From the NCBI GenBank assembly GCA_017408405.1, contig JAFQUP010000215.1, forward strand, positions 1 through 58,455: 58,455 bases of DNA, given 5' to 3'. Each line of letters opens with the position of its first letter. Position 1 is the first letter of the stretch. Below, piece by piece: positions 8,644-17,600 of this stretch. The notes below the pieces were generated by a model. The model was not told where the DNA came from and did not search any database. It was given only the letters and a program-made list of their open reading frames with translations. This DNA is from Thermoguttaceae bacterium. Its GTDB lineage: Bacteria; Planctomycetota; Planctomycetia; Pirellulales; Thermoguttaceae. The position numbers were made by a program, and so were the translations under genes.

Positions 8644-10200
8644 ATGATTCAGGTTTTCAACACACTTTCCAAATCGAAAGAAGAATTTAAGACCGTTACC
8701 GGCACAAATAAAGTCGGAATGTATCTCTGCGGCCCTACGGTTTATAAACCGAGCCATATTGGGCATATGGTTGGTCCCGTGATTTTTGATACGGTCAAGC
8801 GTCATCTCGTTTATTCCGGATATGATGTGCGTTTTATCATTAATATTACGGATGTGGACGACAAACTGATTAACGAATCGAATGCCCGCGGGATCTCCAT
8901 GGCGGCGCTGGCGGAAGAGATGATCCAGGATTACCAGTCGAATATTCGCGCGCTGAACGTCACGACCGTGAGCGATTTCCCGAAAGCCACGGACCACATC
9001 AAGAACATGATCCCGTTCATCCAGCGTCTGATCGACCGCGGGTATGCGTATCCGGCGGAAGGCGACGTTTACTTTGACGTGGCGAAGTTCCCGGAATACG
9101 GCAAGCTCTCCCACCGCACGCTCGACCAGATGCAGGGAGAAGGCGGTTCGATGGCCTCGCAGAAACGCAATGCCGCAGACTTCGCGCTCTGGAAAGCCGC
9201 GAAACCGGGGGAACCGTCCTGGGAAAGCCCCTGGGGACCGGGACGTCCGGGGTGGCACATCGAATGTTCCGTCATGTGCCATGAAATGCTCGGCGACACG
9301 TTCGAGATCCACGGCGGCGGGCTGGACCTCATGTTCCCGCACCACGAGAATGAGATCGCGCAGTCGGAATGCTGCACGGGCAAACCGTACGTAAAGTACT
9401 GGATGCATAACGGGCTGATGCAGGCTTCGAGCGAGATCGGAAAGGTCGGCGGACGCAAGACCCGCGAAGCGGCTCCGGAAGAAGGCGATCTGGCGAGTCA
9501 GGAAGGCGGAAAGATCAGCAAATCCAAGGGCGCGGCGGCGTTTAAGGATATGCTGAAGGAGTTTACCGGCGAAAATATCCGTTTCTTCGTTCTCTCGACG
9601 CACTATCGCCGTCCGATCGACTACAGTCGGGAGCGTATTCAACAGATTGGTTCCGGAATGGAGGCGTTCTACCGCTTCTTCAAGCGTTTCCAGCGCGTGA
9701 CCGGCGAAAGCATCTACGAGCTTGCGTTTGACGCGGACCGGGCGGCTGGAGATGCGTTTGCGGCAGGACTTTCCGGCGATTTCCTCGCGGGAGTCAAGGA
9801 ATCGCGTGACCGCTTCCTCGCGTCGATGGACGACGACTTCAACACGGGCGGAGCGATCGGCGAACTGTTCGAGCTGGTGAAGCGTCTGAACAAATTCGTG
9901 GACGAAAACAAACTGGAAGAGACGAAAGATGCTGCACTTGCGGAACAGCTGAAAGCCGGATGCCGCATTTTCCGCGAACTGGCGAACATTCTGGGCGTTT
10001 TCGATCAGGAGATCGCGAAAGAAGAGGAAGGTGAAGACTCCAATCTGGTCAATGACCTGATGGCACTGCTCATCGAACTGCGCAAAAACGCGAAGAAAGC
10101 GAAAGATTTCGCGACGGCTGACGCCATCCGCGATCAGCTCAAAGCTATCGGCATTACGCTCGAAGACCGGCCGGGCGGAGTGACGGAGTGGAGCCGTTAA
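8644..10200 (+). CDS. cysS: Cysteinyl-tRNA synthetase
   Basis: This class I synthetase charges tRNA-Cys. The ATP-binding HIGH motif appears as SHIGHM (about residue 38) after MYLCGPTVY, whose Cys is a zinc ligand. The other zinc-site elements are in the WHIECSVM and HGGGLDLMFPHHENE region. The KMSKS loop is the variant KISKSKG near residue 291. It is preceded by a charged insert of roughly 30 residues (from KVGGRKTREAAPEEGD) absent from the E. coli enzyme; I recall a similar arrangement in planctomycete CysRS. The length of 518 aa exceeds the usual 460 because of this insert. The first ~75 codons are AT-richer; the rest is markedly GC-rich. Confidence 0.96.
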   Translation: MIQVFNTLSKSKEEFKTVTGTNKVGMYLCGPTVYKPSHIGHMVGPVIFDTVKRHLVYSGYDVRFIINITDVDDKLINESNARGISMAALAEEMIQDYQSNIRALNVTTVSDFPKATDHIKNMIPFIQRLIDRGYAYPAEGDVYFDVAKFPEYGKLSHRTLDQMQGEGGSMASQKRNAADFALWKAAKPGEPSWESPWGPGRPGWHIECSVMCHEMLGDTFEIHGGGLDLMFPHHENEIAQSECCTGKPYVKYWMHNGLMQASSEIGKVGGRKTREAAPEEGDLASQEGGKISKSKGAAAFKDMLKEFTGENIRFFVLSTHYRRPIDYSRERIQQIGSGMEAFYRFFKRFQRVTGESIYELAFDADRAAGDAFAAGLSGDFLAGVKESRDRFLASMDDDFNTGGAIGELFELVKRLNKFVDENKLEETKDAALAEQLKAGCRIFRELANILGVFDQEIAKEEEGEDSNLVNDLMALLIELRKNAKKAKDFATADAIRDQLKAIGITLEDRPGGVTEWSR

Positions 10201-10220
10201 GGCGTGAGGGACTAAAACAG

Positions 10221-10261
10221 GCGGAAGTTTTCGTTTACGGAATGGAAGCTTCCGCTTTTTT
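10221..10261 (+). terminator. Rho-independent terminator of cysS
   Basis: GCGGAAG (10221-10227) and CTTCCGC (10249-10255) form a stem followed by six T. It lies 20 nt after the cysS stop, between convergent genes. Confidence 0.75.
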
Positions 10262-10263
10262 AT

Positions 10264-11082
10264 TTATTTTCTGCGCAGGATTTCCTTCTCCGCGTAATCC
10301 AGAAATATTTCTAAAATATCAATTTCTGTCTCGGAGTAGAGCATTCGGGTACCAACGACATCTTCAATTTCATTTAAAACAGGCTGGTTCTGGTGGAAAA
10401 TCAAATCGACACCCGCGAAATCGAGCGGCAAAAAGGAAATAATTTGAGAGACGAGAGCTTTTTCTTCCGAATTCAGCGCGTAAAATTTGGCAGAGCCGCC
10501 GAGTGAGTAATTGCTTCGAAAATCCGTTTGGGAAGTTCGTTCCATTGCCGCGATAATTTGATTGCCGACAACGTAAACACGAACATCACGTCCTGGAGTA
10601 TCCGCCAGACGCTGAATGAGCCAGCGGCGCGAGGTTGGGTGTTCGGCTTGTCTGATGAATGTTTGAAGTTCTGTTTCAGAATTAACCAGAAATACTTCGC
10701 TGCCGCCATGGCCATCGACTGTTTTCAGGACGAAAGGGAAAGGGAGCAGAGTGCGAAAATCAAGTTCTCGAGACTCCATGACGGGGATTCCCAGGCGGCG
10801 AAAAAAATGAAATGTTTCCAGTTTGTCATTGGTGATTTTCGAGACCGCCGCGGAATTAAAGACGCGTACGCCCAGCGTTTCCAGGTACCGCGACATTTGG
10901 GGACGCAAACAGCGCATGAAAACGGCATCCGGAAGATACTCCAGTTTTGAGAGGTCCATCTCTTCGGCAAGTTTCAGTTGAAGATGCCATCCGCGACGCG
11001 AGCATTTTTTTTGAAAAGTTTGCGCGAACCATTGGTTTCTGGCAAGCCGGGGCCGATCATAAATGAGCAGAGCGTGAATCAT
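10264..11082 (-). CDS. RimK-like ATP-grasp ligase (second of a pair)
   Basis: This is an ATP-grasp protein of the RimK/LysX type, which joins a carboxylate to an amine through an acyl-phosphate. Family features are the lysine-containing FVLKTVDGHGGSEVFLV strand-loop (about residue 118), the RDVRVYVVGNQIIAAMERT core, the glycine loop FRSNYSLGG, and the metal-binding DFAGVDLIF followed by NEIEDVVGTRM. In the canonical family the last motif has E-x-N; here the Asn position is acidic (EIED), so metal binding may be altered. The gene overlaps the upstream paralogue by four bases (ATGA), so the two are probably co-translated and may act in sequence or as a heteromer. The substrate is unknown. Confidence 0.82.
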   Translation of the reverse strand: MIHALLIYDRPRLARNQWFAQTFQKKCSRRGWHLQLKLAEEMDLSKLEYLPDAVFMRCLRPQMSRYLETLGVRVFNSAAVSKITNDKLETFHFFRRLGIPVMESRELDFRTLLPFPFVLKTVDGHGGSEVFLVNSETELQTFIRQAEHPTSRRWLIQRLADTPGRDVRVYVVGNQIIAAMERTSQTDFRSNYSLGGSAKFYALNSEEKALVSQIISFLPLDFAGVDLIFHQNQPVLNEIEDVVGTRMLYSETEIDILEIFLDYAEKEILRRK

Positions 11083-11966
11083 GCTCTTTCCTTTCTGATC
11101 GTCGAGACCGCGTATTCAGCAATGAATTGTCCCACGTTGATTTGGACCGCGTCAAAGAGATTTTTGAAATGCGCGTTCGTGTTTACTTCACAGAGAATTG
11201 GATTGCCGTTTTTGCCGAACAGAAGGTCCACGCCGGCAAAGTCTGTGCCCAGAATCTGGCAAACACGTACTGCCAGTTTTCTTTGTTCAGGAGACGCTTC
11301 CCAAGGCAGCATTTTTCCTCCATTTGTGACGTTGGCGCGAAAGTCACCGGATTTGGCCGTTCGAAGGACCGCGGCTTTAACTTCGCCGCCGACAACATGA
11401 AGCCGAACGTCCGCGGTCTGACCGTTCCATTCCGAGCGGATGAATTCCTGAAACTGCATAGGGCGTGTGCCGATACCCTGAACGATATGTTGAAGTTCTT
11501 CCAGATTACGCGCGAGATGGACCTGCGCTCCGAATGAGCCGAACGCTTCCTTGACGACCAGCGGAAAACCAAGCCGCGATCCGACAGTCACGAGAAAATC
11601 AAGTTCAGGATATTGATCCGGACGGAACGTTTTAGGGGCCAGGATGGTCCGCGGCATTGGGATGCCGTGTTTTTCGAGTGCCAGGCACGTCAGGTTTTTA
11701 TTATCGCAGACCTCAATCGCGCAGGAACGGTTAAAGACTCGGATTCCCTGATTTTCAAGGTGGCGGCAGAGATTCAGGTCTTTATCCCAGAAAAGGACAA
11801 AATCAGGTTTTTTCGCGAATTCTTCGTCAATTTCCGTCAGTAATTCCGCGTTGGTGCGAATTTTGATGTCCACGCCCGCCTCTTCGCAGGAACGAATCAG
11901 CATGGAGTAAAGCGTGTCGAACTTCTCTGAATGGACGAAATGATTTACGACGAGCCAGGCATTCAT
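11079..11966 (-). CDS. RimK-like ATP-grasp ligase (first of a pair)
   Basis: This is a 295-residue ATP-grasp protein. It has an N-terminal domain containing FVLFWDKDLNLCRHLE, then LVVKEAFGSFGAQVHLA (ATP-binding lysine and flexible loop), the ADVRLHVVGG core with the basic strand VLRTAKSGDFRANVTNGGK, and DFAGVDLLFGKNGNPILCEVN with the metal-ligating Glu and Asn. All catalytic elements of the RimK fold are present, unlike the downstream partner. It resembles ATP-grasp pairs I recall from gut Firmicutes, so horizontal acquisition is possible. Candidate roles are ligation of an amino acid to a protein tail, peptide or cofactor; nothing nearby identifies the acceptor. An AAGGGG upstream may be the ribosome binding site. 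Confidence 0.85.
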   Translation of the reverse strand: MNAWLVVNHFVHSEKFDTLYSMLIRSCEEAGVDIKIRTNAELLTEIDEEFAKKPDFVLFWDKDLNLCRHLENQGIRVFNRSCAIEVCDNKNLTCLALEKHGIPMPRTILAPKTFRPDQYPELDFLVTVGSRLGFPLVVKEAFGSFGAQVHLARNLEELQHIVQGIGTRPMQFQEFIRSEWNGQTADVRLHVVGGEVKAAVLRTAKSGDFRANVTNGGKMLPWEASPEQRKLAVRVCQILGTDFAGVDLLFGKNGNPILCEVNTNAHFKNLFDAVQINVGQFIAEYAVSTIRKERA

Positions 11967-12024
11967 TTTGTTTCAGCCCCTTAAGGCACAGTATTAATTA
12001 ATCCAACTTACTCACTTTCGCCAA

Positions 12025-12930
12025 TCAGTCAAGTTTCCAGCATGGAAGCCATTCGATCTTTTCTGGTTTCATGCCAAAATCTTTTTCCAGTTTTTTCGCG
12101 AAATCCGGAAGATGAGCCGCTCCGTAAAAAATCGCGAGATTGCTCTTGCCCGAGTCCAATTCGCGGCGCAGGATCTGAAGCGCTTTGTCGTTGCGGTCAG
12201 TGATTAATGTTGAGCCGTGCTTTCCTTCTGTCGGGATAATGGTTGAATCCAGTTCCGCGAGATTTTCCACACTCATTCGACGCAGCGTTCTGCTTCGATT
12301 GGGAAGAAAAATCAGTTTAAGAAGATCCCCGTTAAACTCCAGTTCCTTGCTGAACGATTCTACCGGCTGGACCATTTCGTATCCCATGGCTCGCAGAAAC
12401 CATACCACGAAACCATCGCCGCGTTTTTTCATTCCAGCTGCGAATTCCGCGGTCGTCATATCCGCGTGAACAAAGTTTTCCGCGTGATAGTTGATGGAGC
12501 CTATCTGAAAATCAAGTTTCATCGCGACGGCGGACAAACGCTGAACCCAGCCGATAAACCCTCCGCTTTCACGTTCAGAGCTTGGGCGCGGATCATTATC
12601 TCCTACCATTTCATAGAGAACCGCGTCGTATTCCTGAAATCTTCGGTTCAACTCCTGGTAGTAGCCCGTGTCGCCGATATGAATCGCGGCTGCCAGCGTC
12701 ACACGATATTGCCCGTCCTCGGAAGCAAACGTTAATAAAGACGTATCGAATGAAAGCATTTCATCCGCGGAATCCCGGACGATTCGGGTAAATGGATTTT
12801 TCGGCAGGTTTAATGACCCGGTATCCGCTTGCGCGGCTTCTGATGATTGCCCTGCCGCTGCCTTACCCGGTAAATAGGTGCCTGTCAGAAAAAGGAAAAA
12901 AACGAAAATGATGATTTTTTTCATTAACAT
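12025..12930 (-). CDS. Secreted TraB/GumN (Tiki superfamily) protein
   Basis: An N-terminal signal peptide (MKKIIIFVFFLFLTGTYLPG) is followed by a TraB/Tiki-type domain. Its hallmark segments are AAIHIGDTGYYQEL (His in the first conserved motif), YEMVGD with the conserved Glu, and the C-terminal FYGAAHLPDF (GxxH). Animal Tiki proteins of this superfamily are metal-dependent proteases, and PrgY/TraB acts on peptide pheromones; for this protein a metalloprotease-like role outside the cytoplasm is inference. The frame extends to 12999, but the ATG at 12930 is preceded by AAGG at suitable spacing and opens directly into the signal peptide. It lies 58 bp upstream of the ATP-grasp pair on the same strand. 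Confidence 0.8.
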   Translation of the reverse strand: MLMKKIIIFVFFLFLTGTYLPGKAAAGQSSEAAQADTGSLNLPKNPFTRIVRDSADEMLSFDTSLLTFASEDGQYRVTLAAAIHIGDTGYYQELNRRFQEYDAVLYEMVGDNDPRPSSERESGGFIGWVQRLSAVAMKLDFQIGSINYHAENFVHADMTTAEFAAGMKKRGDGFVVWFLRAMGYEMVQPVESFSKELEFNGDLLKLIFLPNRSRTLRRMSVENLAELDSTIIPTEGKHGSTLITDRNDKALQILRRELDSGKSNLAIFYGAAHLPDFAKKLEKDFGMKPEKIEWLPCWKLD

Positions 12931-12979
12931 TAGTGAAACCTTGTCGATTATATGGGGAATATTTTTAGGATTCAAGCTG

Positions 12980-13042
12980 ATTATACCAAATAATCTCATT
13001 CCTGAATAGACTTATCTGCAGATTTTTCCGATTATTATACCA
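12980..13042 (-). promoter_or_regulatory. Two tandem extended -10 promoter elements upstream of the TraB-like gene
   Basis: TGGTATAAT occurs twice on the minus strand (12980-12988 and 13034-13042), each as a TTGGTATAAT block 54 bp apart. The TGn extension matches extended -10 promoters, which can work without a good -35; none is obvious here. They lie 50-110 nt upstream of the TraB-like start. Confidence 0.55.
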
Positions 13043-13118
13043 AGTCTGTCATTAGTTTTTGGAATTGATTTACGTTTCAATGGATGATTTTCCCTGAAAC
13101 GGAAAGTGAGGCAACAAA

Positions 13119-14195
13119 ATGGGAATGATCAACCAGGAGACCGCGGGAAATACCGTACACTGTGAAGCGGATCCCGGATTTAGGGATTGGATGACCAGTT
13201 TCAGCGGAAGTGTCGTTTTTTCGACACGGCGTTCAGGAAAAATCTGTTTTCTTGGATGGGATGGAAATATGGTTACCCTTCTCCAGCGCGCCATGGAGAT
13301 GCCCACCGGGATGAAGGTAATGCGAAATCAGTTGCTGATTGCCTCCAAAAATGAAATTTCTCTCTACGCGGACGCGCAGCCGTTGGCGTATGAGTATGAC
13401 CGGGAACGGCCCGGCGCGTATGATGCCTGTTACCTGCCGAGAACATCATGGTACGTGGGAAATATCGGCGTTGGGGATGTCCTCACGGACAGAGAAGGCA
13501 TGCTCTTCGTAAACACTCGTTTTTCATGTGTCGCGCGTCCAAGTTTCAAATATCATTTTGAGGTCGTCTGGAAACCTGATTTCATTACCGACATCATGCC
13601 GGATGACAGATGCCATTTAAGCGGCGCGGAAGCGGTTGACGGCCAGCTCGCGTATGTGACGGCCTTTGCGCGTTCGGACGAACCGCTGGGATGGCAGAAG
13701 AGAACCAATGACGGGATTTTGATTGACGCTCGTTCAAATCAGATTATTTTGGAAGGGCTCTCCATGCCCCATTCGCCAAGATGGTACAAAGAGTGCCTCT
13801 GGTTCCTGAATTCCGCCGCCGGGGAACTTTGCGTCATGAATCCTGAAAACTGTGAAGTCAAAACCGTACGTCATCTTCCCGGAATTACCAGAGGTTTGGC
13901 TTTTTGGGGAAATTATGCCGTTGTCGGACTCTCAAAAATCGTTAGAAATGACGAAAATAGAGATTTTCCGCTCTGGAGAAAGAACCAAAATACCATTTGC
14001 GGCGTAGTGTTAGTGAATATACTTACCGGACGCGAGGAAGGTACGTTCCTCTTCGAGAGTGGATGTGATGAAATTTTCGATTTGGAACTTCTTCCGGGAA
14101 TTCATCGTGCCGCGATGCTTCCGCCGGAAAATCCCCGTTGTTTCAGTGCCCTTACCTCCGAAAAGTACTGCTGGTGGCTGCACGATAACAATTAA
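13119..14195 (+). CDS. TIGR03032 (DUF4915) family protein
   Basis: A 358-residue cytoplasmic-looking protein with no signal peptide. The sequence matches what I know of the TIGR03032 family: VVFSTRRSGKICFLGWDG near the N-terminus, DDRCHLSGAEAVDGQLAYVTAFA, the highly conserved LSMPHSPRWY (about residue 214), then PGITRGLAFWGNYAVVGLSK, CGVVLVN and DEIFDLELLPG. The fold appears to be a beta-propeller. Members are often encoded near very large repetitive or TPR proteins in cyanobacteria and planctomycetes (recollection), and here the next gene is a 3,640-residue surface protein. The biochemical function is not known to me. A GTGAGG upstream may serve as ribosome binding site. Confidence 0.82.
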   Translation: MGMINQETAGNTVHCEADPGFRDWMTSFSGSVVFSTRRSGKICFLGWDGNMVTLLQRAMEMPTGMKVMRNQLLIASKNEISLYADAQPLAYEYDRERPGAYDACYLPRTSWYVGNIGVGDVLTDREGMLFVNTRFSCVARPSFKYHFEVVWKPDFITDIMPDDRCHLSGAEAVDGQLAYVTAFARSDEPLGWQKRTNDGILIDARSNQIILEGLSMPHSPRWYKECLWFLNSAAGELCVMNPENCEVKTVRHLPGITRGLAFWGNYAVVGLSKIVRNDENRDFPLWRKNQNTICGVVLVNILTGREEGTFLFESGCDEIFDLELLPGIHRAAMLPPENPRCFSALTSEKYCWWLHDNN

Positions 14196-14301
14196 GGGAA
14201 ATGCCATAACGCACATTTGGTCGTTTGGGACCGGTTATACTCGATAATAAACTCAAAATCCTCATTTCCTGTGAATTTCGCCTAAATCCGAGAGTCCGGG
14301 T

Positions 14302-14324
14302 TTAAGAATTTGGCCAATTCTTAA
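14302..14324. repeat. Perfect 9-bp inverted repeat (terminator stem or operator)
   Basis: TTAAGAATT (14302-14310), loop TGGCC, AATTCTTAA (14316-14324). It is about 107 bp past the TIGR03032 stop. No T-tract follows, so a protein-binding site is as likely as a terminator. Confidence 0.6.
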
Positions 14325-14435
14325 TCCGTGATGATTTTGCGTCAATTTCGTGTATTTCTCAATAAATTTTTACCAAATGAGCAAAGATTCATTAGGAATA
14401 TGGTTTTTTTTTGCCGATATTTCGATTATTACGTA

Positions 14436-14464
14436 TTGCCTTAATACAAAAATCGTGTTAAAAT
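14436..14464 (+). promoter_or_regulatory. Candidate promoter of the giant surface protein gene
   Basis: TTGCCT (14436-14441), 17-nt spacer, TAAAAT (14459-14464). The spacing is ideal but the -35 is imperfect. It is about 170 nt upstream of the start. Confidence 0.5.
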
Positions 14465-14632
14465 CGGTAAAAGACTGATTTTCGACTGAAAATGTTAAAC
14501 GTTTAACGGCCAGTGGGGAACTATTGGCCTTGACAATATTAAATTTACTGGAAGTGAGACCTGATTCTCGCTCTTAAGGGGGGCGGTGTGTTTGGTTTCT
14601 GTCACTTGTTTAAAATAAAAGGAAAGAATAAG

Positions 14633-17600
14633 ATGTCAATCCTGAACCTGTCTTCATTACGTGATTTTTTCGCCGTTGCGCCGAAGAAAACCTCGCACAA
14701 AAAATCCGTCTCCGAGAAGTGCAGCCGGAAATTGGCGCTCGACTCGCTTGAAGCTCGTATTCTCCTTTCGGTTACGCCGAATACAGCTACGGATATTCTC
14801 GTAAACACCGAGTATTCCGCTATTCAGGATACGGATGCCAACGGAAACAGTATCGCGGTAGACGCCGACGGCGATTTCGTTGCGACCTGGACAAGAACGG
14901 ACTATATCTTCCGCGATAGATCGAGAAATGTCGGATGGTACGACTCAAACGACAATTTGACGTTCTATACCGCCCAGAACTATATTGACGGCTTCTACAT
15001 CAATGAGAACGGTGAGAAAGTCAATGTGAATCTCCGGATGTCCGGCGAAACGGATCAGAACATTTACGCGCGATACTTTACTGATGAGGTCCAGCGTTTG
15101 ACCATTGACACTTCCGCGGTCGATGACATTAACAATATGCTCTACAGTTTCGAAATTCAGACTGGAGAATACTACATTCAGGAAATCACTTTTGATCCTG
15201 GAATGAATATCACTGTGCAGTATGAGTTGTCTTTTGGCGATGAGGAGCCTGTCACCTTTAATTTCACCAATATGACCGATCTGGAATATGTTTATGAGAA
15301 CGCGAAAAACATGCAGGACGCGCTCTCGCAGATCTTTGGTGAGGGAAATGTTGAGGTTTCGGCTGACACTCAGGCAAAATACACGGTAAAATTCCGCGCG
15401 GATTCCTTTGCTGACGCTGACTTCCGCAATGGTGAGTCTGTTGAACTGATTACGGTTAAAGCCGCGAATGAGGAACTCTTCGCGGGTGCTTCCGTAAAAC
15501 AGACACGCGCTCCTGAAATCTTTGAAGTTTTTGTCGAATATGAAAAAGAAACCGACATTTACGGTAAAGAGAAGCTGAAAAAATACTACGATGAAGATGG
15601 AAATTTCATCGGATACAAAATCGATGCCGCTGCTACCGCTGAACAGCTCGCTGTCGCCTTGATGCAGTCCACGGTCGATGAGGTGCTGCCTCCTTCTCTT
15701 GCGCAGGGAGGAACAGCGGGCGGGGCTGACTCCCTGATTCGGGATTCCTATGAAGTTAATGTTGTGCCGGTTTACGGTTTGGATGAAACCGGAAAAGTCA
15801 TTGGGTTTGACGTTACGTTCATCAACTCTGCCGGAAAGCAGGATATTGAACAGATCGTCTTCAAGGGCGTGGATTATGTTACCGCCGCCAATTTCGACAA
15901 GGTTCCGGAACAGCTTTGGAACGCCAGAACCCAGCTCGACAGCGCGGCCTACTTCACCACTACCCTGAAGCAGAGCAGCGAAGAATTCCGCGTAAATCCC
16001 ACTTCAAACGAAATTTATAACAAAAAATCAAAGATCCTCCGTACTACGGACCAGTATAATTCCAGCGTGGCTTTGGACGCGGATGGCGATTTTGCTATCG
16101 CGTGGACCAGTGACGTCTTCTCGACCCAGGTCGCGGGAAGCTGGTCGGATATTTACGCGCGTACGTTCTCCGCGCAAATGTACAGCAGCTACAAATATGA
16201 CAGTGCCGCCAAAACAGGAAGCTATGAAATCCTCAATGACGGAAAATGCTGGATCGCTACCAGTAACGCGTTCCTGGTGAACGATAACACCGTGAATCCC
16301 AATGATGATTCCGCCATTGCCATGGACAATGACGGGAATTTCGCGATTGTTTGGTCTTCTACCGGACAGGCTTTCTCCTACTTCAACGGCGTTTATATGC
16401 AGCGCTTTGATGCCGAGGCGAACAAACTTGGCGATGAGGAAAGAGTCGACGCGGAAGTTACCGGCGATGCCCAATTCCCGCAGGTCGCCGTCTCGCCCGA
16501 TGGAAGCCAGACGGTGGTTACCTGGACGTGGCGCGGCTACGATGACAATCTTTACGAACCCGGAGGAAACGGTGCTGATGTCCGAATGACCATTTACGAA
16601 GAGAAACTCCAGGAAGACAATTCCACTCTCTTCACAAAGGTCGTTGATTCCATTATGGTGGATGACGCTGACTCTAAATCTTCTGTCGCCATTAACAAAA
16701 ACAACCAGATTATGGTCGCGTGGCAGGGCGGTGAGAACCTTTACTCCATGTACAAATGGGATGGAACCGCTTTGGCCAATCCTATCAGCATGGCTCGAAG
16801 CAATTCCGCTTCGCTGGACGGCACGGGAACTGTCTATTGGGGAAAAGGACTGAATACGAACGCTGTCCTCGACGCAGACGGCGACTACCTCGTTTCTTAT
16901 GACGGGTATGGTAATGAATCAGTCGAGGACGTTTCTCTTGCCGCTATTATGAAGCAGTACCTGGAACCGCAGATTAATGAAGAGCAGAACGCGGACCTCC
17001 TGCAGTACTTTGACCCGGCGATGGATATGCTGTTATACATTCCGAGAGAGAAAAATATGACCTGGATTCATGCCTATAACGGTAGGGAGCTAACCGTTAC
17101 CGGCATCAACGCCAATGTTGACGCGCTGATTGATACGATTCTTGCCGCCGCGCAGAATGGTACGCGGGATGAGAACGGCATGTTCGTGCGAGTCGTGGAA
17201 GATCCGGAAGGCACTTTGGAAAAAGACGGTGTGCAATACCGTATCGTGACTTTGGCCGAAGACGGTTATGATGTTTGGCAGAACGCGGAGATCTATAATG
17301 AAGGCTGCACCGCGGAGCAGTACGCCAGACTCTCCAATATCCTCCACAGTGTCTTTGACACGGTGAAAGGCGAAGGTTTCGGAATTAACTTCATGATGGC
17401 GGATGCCGCGCCGGGATACGATGGAATTGATGCCGGCAAGCAAAATATTCTGTATACGGAAAGCATCGCCAACGCCAACCGTGACGGAACGGATGCCCGT
17501 GCCTATCTTTCCATTCCGCTTACCAGATTTTATGATTCCACGCTGCCGCCGGCCGAATGGGTTGACGCGGAAGGGAAGGTTACCAGCAGATCTGACACTC

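Larger units (their letters stand above)
14196..14632. other. Long leader region of the giant surface protein gene
   Basis: This 437-bp stretch holds no gene. It contains a perfect palindrome at 14302-14324, a candidate promoter at 14436-14464 and an imperfect inverted element GGCCAGT...TATTGGCC at about 14510-14530. The transcript leader would be about 160 nt. A GGAAAG ribosome binding site at 14621-14626 precedes the ATG at 14633. Confidence 0.6.

Noticed and set aside
8563..9642. A 359-codon minus-strand frame opposite cysS
   Set aside because: It mirrors cysS codons and is antisense to the catalytic motifs; no domain.
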